Assembly (NCBI GenBank): GCA_032358255.1
Contig: JAULBX010002445.1
Span: 1 to 64,000 of the forward strand
Direction: 5' to 3'
From: Heterotrichella gracilis
Lineage: Eukaryota > Sar > Xanthophyceae > Tribonematales > Xanthonemataceae
Length of the DNA: 64,000 nt
The position numbers were made by a program, and so were the translations under genes. Positions 1 to 12,805 of this stretch are shown here, piece after piece (the first letter of the stretch is position 1; every line of letters begins with the position of its first letter). The notes beneath the pieces are model-generated. The model was not told where the DNA came from. It searched no databases and was given only the letters and a program-made list of their open reading frames with translations.

Positions 1-658
1 CTAGTGAACTTCACCCGGCCTGGGAAGTTGTTTTCAAGTGCACTATATAAACTCTCTCTCGACTCTTAGTTTGCCCCTCATTCCGCGCTTTCTTGGCCCA
101 CCGTGGCAATATGCCTCCCCCTTATGCGGCATACGCCGTCTGTAACAACTAATGATTCCCAACGGTACCAGTCATGTGCTGGAAGTGATTAAAATGTCTC
201 TGACATGTGGGGCCCAAACCTCTCCTAAGCTGGTTACACTTATGCATTGAAGTGGATTGCATTGCACCGCATACACGCACATATATAGCACTCGCGCAAT
301 TTTTGTGTGTGCTACGCACTGTCCATTCGGACGTGTTAGGATGTCACAGCACGGCTGAGCGCTCAGCGCGCGCTGATGCGAAGCCAGCTCTTGAGCTGCT
401 GTAAGAGGAATTGCGTTGAGTTGATGACACATTGCGTTGAGTTGATGACACATTGTGCAAGTGTTACAGTTTGGCTTGTTTATATAGCATAGGCGACACC
501 ACAAAATGCACAAGACGTGCTTTCACTCGACCGGTCGATGGTGATAGAATATCAGATATCCTGGGCTTCAAGCCCTTGAAAGGCTCACAATCCCCCACAT
601 CACAGTGACAACATGGGACACTGATTCTGATAGGCTGAGACATCAACAATCAGTCGTC

Positions 659-714
659 ACTGCTGCGTGCCTGTGATAGGAAGAAATGTTGTTCTTTCAC
701 AGGCACGCAGCAGT
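659..714. repeat. Perfect 18-bp inverted repeat (hairpin)
   Basis: The arms at 659-676 and 697-714 are exactly complementary around a 20-nt loop. No flanking gene is recognisable. It could be a small-RNA precursor, a transposon remnant or a transcript 3'-end structure; the sequence alone does not decide. Confidence 0.75.
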
Positions 715-1821
715 TTTGATGTCTGTGTCTATTCTCCAGCAGCATATCGGCAGTTGCCTCTTACCGTGATGGGAAAAACCTCTCAAACTGGAGTGCTCGA
801 GAGTGTAATATGTAGCCTTGTGTAAATTACATCCTGAGAGAAGTGGTGGGATCCCCATGCATGCTGGGATTTTATCTGCGGCAATAGATAGCTTAAAAGA
901 AAGAAAGGAAATGGGAGTAGCGGCATGCAGGCCAGAGGGAGGTGCGGGAGCTGCTGTGAGGTACAGTGGAGCGACAGCCACCAAGGGGCAGGCAGGCAGG
1001 GCGCAGCGGGGCTGCAGGGGTTTTGCCGCACTTGAATAACAGAGGAGAGCTCATCACCCAAGTTTGCGGTTTGTGTACATGGCAGGCGCTGCCATGTGTG
1101 GGAGGGCAGGCCCTGGGTGTGTGGTGGTGGGTGACAGCAGCGTTGTTGTGGTGGAACCCCAGCACTTGATCTTATTTTGGTGTATGTGACGCATCTTTGG
1201 GGGTCAATGAGTGGTCCAAACAGTGCCTAAAAGAGCTGCGTGGCCCCGCATGTGCAAGACTGACTGCTAATGTGGCTGTACTGCTGGAATGCATGTAAGT
1301 AACTAAATGGGTTTTTTCTTTGGGGGCATTTAAGGGGGGCTTTGCGCACATGGCAAGTTGTGATTTATCGTGATTGTGGGGGACGGCACTGCTTGAGGCA
1401 TAGGGTGCAGGCCTAGCCGAGCCATGTGCGCAAAGCCAAGGCTTGGCGCTGGTGCGCATGTGGGTGGCGGTGGGGGGTGCACCCTGCAGGGGCCCTGTGT
1501 GGGTGGGTGGGGCTAAATTTCTTTTTGGGTGGTTCACATGTGAGTGGTTCACATTGAGCGGTGGTGGGTGATGCAGTCCTTTTGTGAGTGGTTGTGGCTG
1601 CTGTGCATGTGGGTGGTGTGGGCGCTGCGCGGGTGCATGGGTGGGTGGTGGTGGGTGGCGATGGGGTGATCCCTGAACGCCACCCGATGGGCCCCCAAGA
1701 CTTGAAGTGTCAGCCTGCAGCAAGTGGGAGGGTTTGTGTGAGTGCGGATGCTAGCCTTTTTTGTGGCAGGTTTCTAGGGTTTCTGGGCCCTGCTGGGGTT
1801 GTCCGCATGCTGACTTACGAG

Positions 1822-1885
1822 CATTGGTATTGACACCTCGGATTTGGCGTGGCCATTGCCATTGATACCTCAGATTTGGCGTGGC
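1822..1885. repeat. 32-bp tandem duplication
   Basis: Two adjacent 32-bp copies (1822-1853 and 1854-1885) differ at only a few positions. They lie in gene-poor DNA and no function is suggested. Confidence 0.7.
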
Positions 1886-2978
1886 CATGCTCTTGAAGCA
1901 GGTCTTGTGATTAATTGAAATTTATGTGTTAAATAATACTTTTATGTATCATGCAGTGCAAGTATTGGAGTTGTTCTGCTGCCACATGGGGGTGGCGGCC
2001 AACGCCACCGGCAACGTTATGTATGCATGAAGAACCTGGGGATCATGCAGTGGACATAGGGAGTTCGTACTATGGGAATTTCCACTGCTCCAAATTGGGG
2101 GTGGGGTTTGAGAAAACAGGGCATGCTTGGCCCAGAGAGGTGGTGGTGGGCTAAAAATGCTGTTTTAGGGTTTTAGGGTTTTGTTGCTCCCTTGCATCGC
2201 CACCGCCCGCCATCGGTGCCTCCGGCGGACGGCGGCGTCTGCGCTGCGCTGGCCTTATCCGAGACGTGGGCGCCCACTGCACACACAGGCCAGACCAGAT
2301 AATGTGCCACGATGCCCCACTTGTAGTGCAAAACCCGTGCCCCAGGGTTCGTTCCGTTTGATCCCGTGGCTAGCAGACGGTTCAAGCTTTAACCGGAGGC
2401 ACATGCAGCCCTAGCATCCGAGGTAGCATCCGTTGGGCAAAGTCAAGCTGGTGTGGAAACAGCGACTGGAGCCAGTCACTGGCATAGATAACGCTTTACA
2501 CGCCTGTGCGACGCCGTTTAAATACACCACTCTTCGTATCCTGTACCTTCTGTGAGTTGTTTACAGCGGCCTGGGTTACCACACTGTGTTTCTCGGTTGT
2601 ACCTGGTGCCTACCTTAGAAAGTACAACCTCCCTTATCCCTACCTTGTCGCTTTACCAAAGTCTCTGACAAGTTGTTTTTACTTTACACGCACACCACAA
2701 CTCGATAGTTCTGGGGGTTGTGGTGGCTGGCCCAACCACCACCAGCCAGCTAGGGGAGGGAAACCCACCAGCACCCCACCACCCCTCAGCTCCTTCAAAC
2801 ACCCGCTTGCTAGCAGTAAGCTGCTCTTCCACCACCAGCCTTGTTCCAGTGGTCAGTCATCCAGCCTGCACACCCAAGTGCAGCTCCCAGCAACACCCTA
2901 GCTCAGGGTCAAAGCAGGACCAGCAGGGTATGAGAACCATGGTGACGCCGCAGTTGTAGCAAGGGGTTTGGAGCCAGG

Positions 2979-5900
2979 ATGGTGGTGGTGACCTCCCCAC
3001 CCGGGCGCTTGACTTCCAACCCCTTGGCTAGCCACAGCGGATGCGCCATGCCATCACGCGCCACGCCATGCAATATGCGCCAGCCAGGAACCAGCCGCCT
3101 CGTCACCCGGCCGCGGTTGGGGCAGGTAATGCACGGTCAGAGAAGAACCCTACGAGGGTTTGGAAGGTCACAGCGCCTGGCTGTTTGTGGCGACTCTACC
3201 CCGCTCCCCCTGGCAGTGGCGCCCAGGCCTAAGCCCAGCAAACCCTCCAAAACCCTAACCGCCCCCAATCAGAGCGGCCTGCTTCCCAAACCCTTGGACG
3301 CGGTGCCAAGAGCTCTGGGCGAGGGTGCAGCCCTGGGAGAAACCCTAGAAGGGTTCCCCATGCCGTGGGGCGATGCACAGTTGACCTATGCTCGCCTCCT
3401 GGAGGAGTCAAGGGGGGTATTGCGCAGTGGTGGCGGTGGGGATGGCGTGCACGACAAAACCCACCAGCTGGTCCCCAAGGGGGTGGGGGTGGCGACGCTG
3501 GTCCCCACCGCTGCCACAGGGGCAGCCACAGCCGCACTCCCCACCACCACAGCCACAGCCACCCTCGACTGGCGGCAGCTCATCGGCTCGCTGGACAGCT
3601 CCCCAGCCAGGGACAGCACGCAATGCGAGGAGGAGTGCGCGGGAGGGTTCTGGGAGGAGTATGTTGAACGCCTCCCGGGGCCCCTCCCAGTCGCCACATC
3701 CACATCAGCATCCACATCATCAGCGCCGGAATCGCGGTCCTCCGGCGGGCAGCGGCCGCCGGGCGCGGCGGCGGTGGAGACACATGGCGGCGGGGGGCGG
3801 GATGCGCATGCCGCGGCGGCGGCGCTCGGCGGCGGGGGTCCCGATGCGGCGCACGGGGGCGGCGGCGTTGCGCGGGAGGCGCACATTGGGGAGCGGCGCA
3901 TCTCGCACTACGGCACCAGCACCTCTGAAGCCCTGGCTGCCAACGCCGCCATGCCGCCGTCGGCCAAGGTGGGTGGTGGAAATAGAAACGGTGGAGACCA
4001 CCTGGCATGATGCACCTTGCTTCAGTGTGATTATGAAAACATGTGGGAATGAATGCGCGCTAAATGCATGTGGCATTTCGCTAGCTGGCTGCATAAACCT
4101 ACCTACCCATGACCTTGGTGGGGTTTAGGTGTGCGCCCAACCCCTACTGCCCCTGTCAAGGGTTCTCTTCAGGGAGCGTTCTAGTCCCGAACCCTTGTGC
4201 TCGGATGTCCCCCATCAAGATCAACCCTCCATTATCTTTGTGCAGGTTTTGCCGGTATATACTACCACCACCCGAGAGGCGCTGCTGGCGCACGCCATTG
4301 GCCAGCTGCCGACGGGTGTGCCAGCTGGCAGCCTGCTAGAGGGCTGCACCTTCTCGCCCAAGGGGATCACACGGTGAGGGTTTGCTAGGGTTTTGTGGTA
4401 GGGCTTTTCACTAGGGTGTGTGCGCCCTCACGCCCAAGGGGATCATACGGTGAGGGTTTGCTAGGGTTTTGTGGTGGGGTTTTAAGCGAGGGTGTGTGCG
4501 CCTTCACACCCAAGGGGATCACATGGGGAGGGTTGGGGGGGAACGTAGCTAGGGTTTGTGCGGTAGGGTGGTGGAGGGGTGCAAGTCATACATTGAGGGG
4601 TTGAGAGGTGGAATGCATGTAACGTGTTGTGACTGTTGTATGGCTGTGACAATGGTGTTGTCACTGGTTATGCAATAAATTGACCACCTGCATTTAAACT
4701 CATTAAATTTAAAATCAACGAGTGACTACAGCTGCCTGCGCAAAGATCCTAAGCCTCTCCCCTACCCTTCCACCCAGCCTGCTCTCCCTCCTCGCACACG
4801 AGCGCGCGCTCGAGCGAGCCATCGAGGCATTCTACTGGCTCAGATCCCAGGGGCCTGATTGCGCGCTGCGCTCCGACTGCGTGCCCTACACCCGCCTCAT
4901 GTCCATGCTGGCAAAGAGCAAGCGCCACAGGGGGGTCGCCGCCCAGGTGTGGGATGCCATGAAAGAAGACGGGGTGGAAGGGGACGCGGTGTGCTACAAC
5001 ACAGCCATCTACGCAACAGGTGAGGGATGGGTCTGCTCCCCAAAGGTTTGAGGGCTGGGCTAGCCGTTCTTATATTGAGTGTGCATCACTACAACTAGTA
5101 TAATCACTACAATTGCACAGTGATATAATCACTACAAGTAAAGTGGTGATGTAAATGTTCAAACAATCAAAGGCATTGCGCATGTTTCCTCATGACCCCT
5201 TTGACAAATTCCAAGCATGACTCGTTGTGTGCAGGCCGGGCCGGGATGTGGGATCGCACCCAGGCCATCCATGCAGAAATGCGCTCCCGCGGCTTCCCCT
5301 CCGATGTCTTCACCTTTTCCTCGCTCATCACCGCATGCCAGGCCTGTGGCAGGTGGAGGGAGGCGCTGGAGGTGCTGGGGGACATGGAGGCGCAAGGTGG
5401 GGTGGTGTGGGGGGGGGGGAGGAAGGGGGTGTGAGGTTCAAGGTAGGGGTGGAGGGAGGCGCTGGGGTGCTTGGGGATATAGAGGCTCAAGGTGAGGTGG
5501 GGGTGGGGGTGGGGGGGAGAGGTGCTGGAGGTGCTTTGGGGATATGGAGGCGCAGGATGTGTGTGTCTAGGGGAGAGGGATTGGGGCACAGGGTGGTGGT
5601 GTGGGATGGGTTGAGGGGGAGGTGGAGGGAGGCGCTGGAGGTGCTGGAGACCCTTGGGGACATGGGTTCAAAGGGTATAGGGTTGGGGGTGTGCTAAGGG
5701 GGGTGGGCCGAGGGAGAGCGCATAGGTAACACTGCAGCAGTTGAGGCAGTCACCACATTGGATTGAATGCTGTACAACTGCACCACGGGGGCATAATCTC
5801 ATCAAGGGATGCAACGCCCAGATCCGCACCCAGATGCACAGGCGCGCGCACCAGCAAAACTCTAACCCAGGGTTTTCACCCCCTCCCGCAGGCGTCACCC

Positions 5901-8257
5901 CTAATGTGGTTGTCTACACTTCGCTCATCACGGTGTGTGGGCGGGCGGGGGAGTGGCAGCGCGCACTGGGTGTGCTCCAACTCATGGAGGGTGCGGGGCT
6001 GAAAGCGGATTGCGTGGCCTACAATGCAGCCATCAGTGCGTGCGGCAAGGGGGGCAACTGGGAGAAGGCGTGGGCGGTGTTCCAAGGTGGGTGCGTGGAT
6101 GGGGTGGGTGCAGGGGAGGGACGAGGTGTGGGTGGTGGTGCTGGGTGGGGTGTGTGTGGGGGGGGTACATGCGCAGTTTGCATTGACTGTCGTATGGGCT
6201 TTTGGGGATTGTGCGTATACTTGCACCTGGGGGCGTGTGCGGCAAGGGGATCGACTGGGAGAAGGCGTGTGGTGTTCCAAGGTGGGTGGTGAGGTGGGTG
6301 AAGGGGATGAGGGAGATGGTGGAGGTGTTGGCGGTGTTCCTAACCAGTGTCCTCTTTCCCCACAGCCATGCGGCGCGCCGGCATCCAGCCAAGCACCGTG
6401 TCCTACAACGCCCTCATATCGGCATGCGAGCGCTGCGGGCAGTGGCAGCGGGCACTGGAGGCGTTCTCAATGATGCAGCGGGACGCGGGGAGGGCGTGGG
6501 GCTTTGCAAAGCCAAATGCCGTGACATACAACACGCTCATTTCGGCGTGCGGCAAGGCTGGCAGGTGCGTGTGGGTGGGTGGGGGGTGGAGAGGGGGGCA
6601 GTGGATGGGTGAGGCGGCTCAGCGCCTAGGGGCCTATTTCAACCGCACAGATTACAGCCCCGCCAAAACGCGGCTCAAAGCAGGGGCCCATCCAGGGATT
6701 CCTGAAACCCTCCCAAAACCCTCTCCACAGGTATGAGGAGGCCACCGAGATGTACTCCGAGATGCAGCAGGGGGGCATCATAGGCGACGTCATCACATTG
6801 AGCGCCCTCATCACCGCGTGTGACAAGGCGGGCCAGTGGCGGGAGGCCCTCAGCCTGTTTGATCAGTTCCAGGATGCGGGCGTGAGGGCCAACACCATTG
6901 TGTACAACACCCTCATCAACGCCCTAGGGTCCTGGGGCCAGTGCGACGAGGTGAGGGTTCAGCTAGGGTTTTAAGCAGGGTACAGGCAAGATTCTAGGCA
7001 GGATTAAGGGTGTGCATGGCATCGCTATCATTTACAACACCCTGATCAACGCCCTAGGGTCCTGGGGCCAGTGCGACGAGGTGAGGGCGTAGGCAGGGTT
7101 TAGCTAGGGTTTAGGGTGTGCAGGCTAACACGGTTGTGTACAACATTCTGATCACCACGCTAGGGTCTTGGGGTCAGTGTGACGAGGTGAGGGTTTAGCA
7201 TCTGGCCGTCTGAATCAGACGGTCTGATCATGGCAAATCGTATTCATGTGCCGAAATGCCCACCCTTGCCCAATGCATCCCCACCTCACAATCCCGCCCC
7301 CAAAATTCACCCCACCCCCTAACCATCGCAGGCACTCGCTGTCTTCCACGGCATGCCTCCCGGCTCGCCCCGCGACGTCATCACATACGCTTGCGCCATC
7401 AGCGCCTGCGAGCGGGCGGGGCGCTGGGAGGAGGCGCTTGCATTGTTGGACCACATGCGCGCGGCAGGGGTAGCTGGCAATGGATATACCTATGCTGCTG
7501 TGTTGGGGGCGTGTGAGAAGGGCGGGCAGTGGGAGCGGGCCATCCAGGTGTTCAAGTCCATGGAGGTGGGTGGGGGTGGGGGAGGGTGGAGGCTTGTCCA
7601 TGTGTTCAGGTGCATGCAGTTAGTGGTGAGGTGGGTGGTACAGTGGGGTTTTGGAGTGGCTGGCAAGTGGTGCGCTTGCGCTGTGGTGCTGGGGTGTGGG
7701 AGGCTTGTGAGAGCACCATCCAGGCTTTCAGGTCCATGGAGGTGGTGGGGGAGAGGTTGTACAGATGTATGCGATACTAGAAATGTTATGGACTCATTGA
7801 CAATGGTGTTGGATATCTAACACTGAGACCTGCCAGCCCCTGCATCCTGGGGGCCCACGTCCTAAACCCTAGAACCCCACAGGAGCTTGACGGCTTTGAA
7901 ATGGATGGGCTCATGCTTGCTGTGTGTAGTGTAACCTAGACCCTAAACCCTAAACTCACCCTTGCCGGAGATTGACAGCGTCCAGATGGATGGGGTGATG
8001 CTTGCTATGTTTTAGGGTAACCCTCAACCCTAAGTTATAAACCCGAACTCTTCACTCCGCCCCCGCAGGAGCTTGACAGCGTGCAGATGGATGGCCTCAT
8101 GCTGGCTGTGCGGCGCCTCATGTACATTTCTCCCGGCCTCATCAACGTCATGCCGCGCCCCCTGCTGCAAGCGGCGCGCGTGGCGGTGGATTCGGGGCGG
8201 GCCGCGCGCCGCTGGATCGACCGATCAAAGGCCGAGGGCGGGGGCGAGGAGGGGTGA
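2979..8257 (+). CDS. P-class pentatricopeptide repeat protein, probably organellar
   Basis: Proposed exons are 2979-3968, 4246-4373, 4778-5019, 5235-5396, 5892-6086, 6366-6564, 6731-6950, 7332-7565 and 8069-8257, all GT-AG and in phase, giving about 852 residues. The first ~330 residues are basic and then low-complexity, consistent with a transit peptide and linker; an ATG opens this exon at 2979. From exon 3 onward about eleven 35-residue PPR motifs run almost without gaps, with typical cores such as VTYNTLISACGKAG and VYTSLITVCGRAG. P-class PPR proteins bind organellar RNA and control its stability, processing or translation. The RNA target cannot be read here. No E, DYW or SMR tail is visible after the repeats. 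Six of its eight introns contain decayed copies of the adjoining exon edge. Confidence 0.88.
4344..4534 (+). repeat. Exon-edge echo array, PPR intron 2
   Basis: The last ~30 bases of exon 2 plus its donor (4344-4384) recur at 4421-4460 and 4497-4534, a regular 76-bp period. The first echo keeps the GTGAGGGTTT donor context; the third is weaker. CTAGGG/TTTTG heptamer-like sequence separates the units. Confidence 0.85.
5353..5680 (+). repeat. Exon-edge echo array, PPR intron 4
   Basis: The end of exon 4 (5353-5403) is followed by three imperfect copies at about 5448-5500, 5521-5556 and 5620-5680. Each keeps a GGCGCTGGAGGTGCT-like core; the first echo also keeps the CAAGGTG donor junction. Confidence 0.75.
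6893..7194 (+). repeat. Exon-edge echo array, PPR intron 7
   Basis: The end of exon 7 with its donor (6893-6957) is copied at 7026-7087 and 7129-7194, offsets of 130 and 106 bp. About 50 bases of the first echo are almost identical to the exon, including the GACGAG/GTGAGG junction. TTTAGGG-like sequence lies between units. Confidence 0.88.
7879..8112 (+). repeat. Exon-edge echo array, PPR intron 8 acceptor side
   Basis: The beginning of the last exon (8067-8112) is preceded by two decayed copies at 7879-7925 and 7967-8010, periods of about 88 and 100 bp. They are separated by CCCTAAACCCTAAAC runs. The first copy keeps a CCACAG acceptor; in the second the CAG is lost. Confidence 0.85.
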
Positions 8258-9342
8258 GGAAAGGGGAGGGCGTGTGGGGGGTTGGGGGGTGGGCGAGCGA
8301 ACCGCATGGCTCACTGGGTGGTGGAGGTTACACTCTTTTTTTTTGTTGGAGAGGGCGGCTTGCTGCTGCGCACTGCACCTCATGATGGGCGGCACTGATC
8401 ATTAATCACATTTGCCCTGAGTGGTCATCGGGGTCAAATCCTGAATGTGGTATCAAGGTTGGGGTTGAGGATTCAGCGCATGGTGCCCACCTAGCGTGTG
8501 CTGAGTGTGGTGGAGTTGTCACATGCATGGTCCTCCCACTATTCAGCCTGTGGGGCTGGCGTCAATTTCAACCCTTTGCCCCTTCTGTGTCGAAATGCAG
8601 ACTCAGGACGAGCCGTGAGGCAATCATTGAACTGTAGAATTTTGTGAACATTTTTGTGTGGATAGGCAAACGAATTATGGTTCAACCATAGTAAAAACTT
8701 GCCACTATATATAGTATTGTGAGCTTCGGGGCAGCGCTGCCTGTCACAGCCAATTGGCTAATGTAGCGTAGTTACTGTACCATTGTAACTTGCTGTATCG
8801 GGATTCTCTGATAATATTTTTTGAGTCGGGTGTGGTACCATAGAATAGTATAGGACTTGCCGCAATGATGACATGTTGAATGTGCATGATCGGAAATTTC
8901 AAATCCAGCAAATCACAGTGAAATGGTGTTGATGACATTGTCCACGATTGGGCCTGTAACCTCTTAGGCTGCCAACCCATTGGCGTCTGCTAGTTTATTC
9001 AAGTCGGTTGACAATGCCGCAAAGAAAGGGGTATCTGTAATGGTACCGTACCATTACAAAAAAGACAGCTACAATATGTGTGGGGGCACACCACAACCAG
9101 AAAACACAGACAGGCCGGGAAGTGGAACATGGCGTGGGTAACAAGGGCATAGCACCTAAGCATGTATGCCATCCGCGTTACACATAGTGCAGTACCGCGT
9201 TACTTACAATGCATGTGATCACCTTGTTTCCTGAAGTGTCAAGAGACATATGGTACTACCTCTGATGTGAGTCACTGACCCCATGGGCCCAATGAAATTT
9301 GAAACATCCAAAAAAATCGTCTATCATATTGGTCATGCTTTT
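8258..9342. other. Intergenic between convergent genes
   Basis: The PPR 3' flank and the 3' flank of the minus-strand F-box gene meet here. A TGTAA motif for the PPR transcript occurs at 8784-8788. I see no gene or repeat in the rest. Confidence 0.5.
9204..9208 (-). terminator. TGTAA polyadenylation-type motif
   Basis: This lies on the minus strand about 135 nt beyond the F-box/LRR stop. TGTAA is the usual poly(A) signal of chlorophycean algae. Confidence 0.45.
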
Positions 9343-10819
9343 TCATTTTGGTTTGTAGTACGCCTGCTTCAGCAACCAGGCCTTGGCGCAGGCATACTCC
9401 TCAGCCTGTGCTGCGACATCGGCTGGGCCTGGCAGCTGCTCGCCCTCCACCACAAACACCTGGCCGATTGAAACTGAAACAGGATCGTCGTTCAATTGTT
9501 GCAAAATGTACCTGCCATGGATGCCCTGCAAGGTTACTTGCGGGCCAGGACCCACTGGTAGAATGAGGCCCCTGAAAGGCTTACTGATATGGCTTTGGAA
9601 GTGACCCCAGCAGTGGCAGCGCAGGTATGGGTGCATGTGGTGGGGCATGGGGAGCGCAATCCTAGGTGGCGGTCTGCTGTCCTGATGCCCCGTCAGCACA
9701 AGCTGCGTGAGGTTGGGCATGGGTGGAACCCTGAAGGCACCATTGTGGTCCCATTGGCAGTGTGTGACCCCAAGCTCCTCCAGGTGTGTGAGACTTGATA
9801 CCACTTCGGCCATGTCGCTGAGGGGGACGCACAGCACCAGCAGCTTGCGCAGGTTGCGCACTTGGGCGAGGGCTGGCAAGAGCGCTGGGTGGGGCTCCTC
9901 CTCGTCTTCATTCTGGAAGCCATCTTCAACACCATCAACTCTGCACAGCTGGAGGTGCACCAGCGAGGAGGGGAAACAGTCGCCTGGGAACTGCACAGGG
10001 GCGCTGGTCCCTATGGTGAGGCTTGTGAGGGAGGTCAGCTGGGACAGGCTGGCTGGGACTGAGCAGCGCCTGAAGCCGGAAAACTCCACCTGACAGCGCT
10101 CCAAGTTGGGCAGGCTGCGCACGGTTTCATCGCTTGGCACGAAGCCAGCAGCCAGGAAAGTGACGCTGGGCAGGTAGGGGAGGGGCAGCACGACCACTTC
10201 ATGGTTGTGGTACGCGTTGATACCCAGCACTTTCAGCTGTGTCAGGGTGGACAGCTGGGTGAAGAAGCTCACCGCCTCCACGCCGTGCGAATGCGTGTAG
10301 AGCTCCAGGCAAGTGAGGCGAGTAATGGCGCTGAGCAGCTGGAAGCGTTGTGACTGGAGGGCTGGAGTCGCCAGGAACAGCTCGAGCTTTTCCAGAGACT
10401 GCAGAACATCTGGGTTCACGGCAGCCAGCAGCCGTTGGTGTGGGGCGCCACGCAGGGAGACCTTTCCCACATCCAGGCTGATGGTGCCACTCAGCCTGTT
10501 CTCCAGCCAACGGAAGAACGGTTCCTGGGCTGTAACGAACTGTTTTCTGAAGTCTGATGACTTCCCACACTGCGCTGGGGCCCTGCAGCAGGTCCCGCCA
10601 CTTGAAACACACCAGGGCCAGCCGGGCTGTAGTGGCAGCGGTGGCCCCTGTGGACTGGTTGAACTTGACAAAGACGTTGGTGAGGCAGCCGTCTGGCAGG
10701 TCGAGGATGTGCAGGGTGCTTCTGACCGTCAAGTCAAATGGCTTCTTTGCTATGTGTACACTGCAAGCCGTCAGATGCGCAGTCAGTGTGCGATGGTGGA
10801 CTGCACCCTTCTCAGGCAA
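9343..10819 (-). pseudogene. F-box/leucine-rich repeat gene interrupted by one frameshift
   Basis: A single-exon gene read from about 10819 down to the stop at 9343. The first ~85 residues contain an F-box-like helix pair (LPDGCLTNVF, then ARLALVCFKWRDLL and VWEVI). The LRR domain, more than 350 residues with repeated LTSLTSLTIG-like units, continues in a different frame. The switch lies near 10553-10558, and one extra base there explains it: both halves are long, open and recognisably one family. F-box/LRR proteins recruit substrates to SCF ubiquitin ligases. The paralogue at 27211-28397 has the same layout. Either this is a recent pseudogene or the base is an assembly error; a programmed shift is unlikely. 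Confidence 0.7.
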
Positions 10820-12205
10820 GCCCGAACAGGGCTCACCATGAGTGCACCAAGGAGAGAAACGCTGATGGGATGTAGAGCCTGCTCGGGCACGCTTGGACAG
10901 CGCTTGATGTATATAGCAAGAGAGTTTGTTTCTTGACTATACCCTTGACTGAAGTAAGTTCACCATGCAGAGTATGGTACTCGTATGGTACTTTCTGGAA
11001 ACATGGCTCCACACCCACCTTGCTTGTACTATGGTAGAGGTTGAGTCACTCCTGGTTCTTAGAAGTCGATTGAGGTCGCCTTCGGGAGCGCCCACCAAGG
11101 AATTCCCTGCAATGAAGGGGACGGGGGACGTGATGGGCATGCCTTGTCAGGTCAGGTGCAATTAGTTGTGGGGTACATCTACTTTGCACATGGAGACGCA
11201 GGGCTTTGCTGATGAACACTCGACTCGCGTGTGGCCTTCTTAGAGGTCATTTGGTTCTCGAATTTTCTGGTTTGCGTTATTTAATAAGCTAGCTACTAGG
11301 CCAGCGTCAGCCCCATTGCAACCGGAATGTCCCTTCACACGGCGGTTTCATTGTGCATTACTATTGTGAGCGGTGTCAGCCACAGTTGGCTGTAAATCCA
11401 GAACAAAACAACAGTATCCCTGTGGTGAACAACCCAGTTATCTCCCTTCAAGGAACCCCCTCGTGACAATGCATGCATGCATCTTGAATATAGGCATTCG
11501 TACTACCTTTGCCTGCACGATGCGATGCAGCCAGCCAACCCAAACTGTAAGGCAGCAGCTGGGTGGGATGGCACCCCAAACAAATATGAGGCAAAACACA
11601 AGCCTAACAACCCTTGGGTTTCAGCATCCCGGTACTACCGGCTGTAGCCTAAGATCCTCTACACAACGATTGAAGTCCGTGCACCAGGGGGACGTTCATA
11701 CATCACATCGTACAGTCTCCTGATGGCACCCTTGCCTGCCATGCAAAAAACTTATACTTTATTAAAAACATCAACTATTTCATAATAACGTTAACGTTAA
11801 TTATAATAAATTAACGTGCACAGGAGACACCATTACAATACAAGGCTGTCACCTGCTGTCACGCACAATGTTTTGTAATAATCATTGCACCATGATGACA
11901 CAGGAAACTGAAACAACCATGTGCCACTGATATCGATCGATGCAACGGATCATGCAGCCAATCCACAATGTGACGTCAAGCGCCATGCTTGCCAGGAGAT
12001 TGCTGGGGATATCCCAACAGCCTACATACAGTATGCTTTGACAGCCCGACCCAGACATTGTCCCTAATCGACTCGAGTCCTTGTTCCAGGTCTCAAACAT
12101 TAGATTCAACCATTGAAAATACCCTCACTTTCAAAAGCATTTGAAAGCCATTGGCCTACTGGCATATTGCACTGTTGCGGTAGAACGTGTACTCTTAAGC
12201 TGCAG
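10820..12205. other. Intergenic, nothing recognised
   Basis: AT-richer DNA with no supportable coding region. It contains short TTAACGTTAA-type AT-rich stretches near 11780-11815. The right part merges into the decayed third hevein copy. Confidence 0.4.
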
Positions 12206-12805
12206 CCTCAGTGTCGGGTGCCATACCGTGTAATCTGGCATCCCGAGCCGCAGTGCGCATCAATCATCCCGCAAATGTTGCTGCTTGAGCAGCACTCAGC
12301 CAGTCTGGCCAGAAGGGCAATTGGTGATAACAGCCCCATATGCCCCACCTGCAAATGAATTTTATTGGACATGACAACTGTAAACAGGGCATCATCAGGA
12401 CTTTATTCAACAGCATGCTGCAGATTTTGCAAAGAGGATTTAACGGGCACTTATGCAAGCTTACAGGAAGCAGGGAACTTCATCCAGTCCTGTCAATCAT
12501 TCTAGAAGAGATGCGCAGTGTGAAGCATCCATGTCATGCCTTGCATGCATGCATGCCCAGTGCATGTGAACACAAGCGCTAGCACATACCTCCAGCGGGA
12601 CCTGCTGCAGCAGGGAGGCTACCACCACCACTGCTGCCACTATTTGAAAAGCTGCCAAAATTGCTTGGTGGGGGGTTCAGCCTGAGTGCGTTGCCATCGC
12701 AGTCCTTGATTGGGGCAGAGCAGTTTTCTCCAGGACCTGCTGCCAGAGCTTGAACATCAACAAAGGGCAGTCCCAAGAGGGTCTCCACCAGGGTTGTGCA
12801 GTCAC
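12206..12805 (-). pseudogene. Hevein-type gene copy C, decayed
   Basis: The linker exon (12590-12805) is open and matches the other copies around APIKDCDGN and a Ser/Gly-rich tail. The hevein exon (12206-12348) is broken: the first conserved Cys segment is lost, and about ten extra bases after the NCPSGQ motif bring an immediate stop. The Cys-rich leader exon found in copies A and B could not be found upstream, up to about 13.5 kb. This is the most degraded member of the tandem cluster. Confidence 0.65.

Larger units (their letters stand above)
1..2978. other. Gene-poor left flank with low-complexity DNA
   Basis: No supportable coding gene was found here on either strand. The stretch holds a GT/GGTGG-rich low-complexity zone at about 1080-1730, whose antisense open frames are Pro/His-rich and look like composition artefacts. 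It also holds two short tandem duplications (21 bp twice at 410-451, 32 bp twice at 1822-1885) and a perfect hairpin at 659-714. The frame at 2506-2901 has no recognisable domain and could be 5' untranslated sequence of the PPR gene that follows. Confidence 0.5.

Noticed and set aside
1172-1723. Minus-strand open frame of 183 codons
   Set aside because: The translation is His/Pro-rich and derives from a GGTGG-rich low-complexity tract.
3386-3901. Antisense open frame of about 171 codons opposite PPR exon 1
   Set aside because: Pro/Ala/Arg-rich shadow of the sense exon, with no start context or domain.
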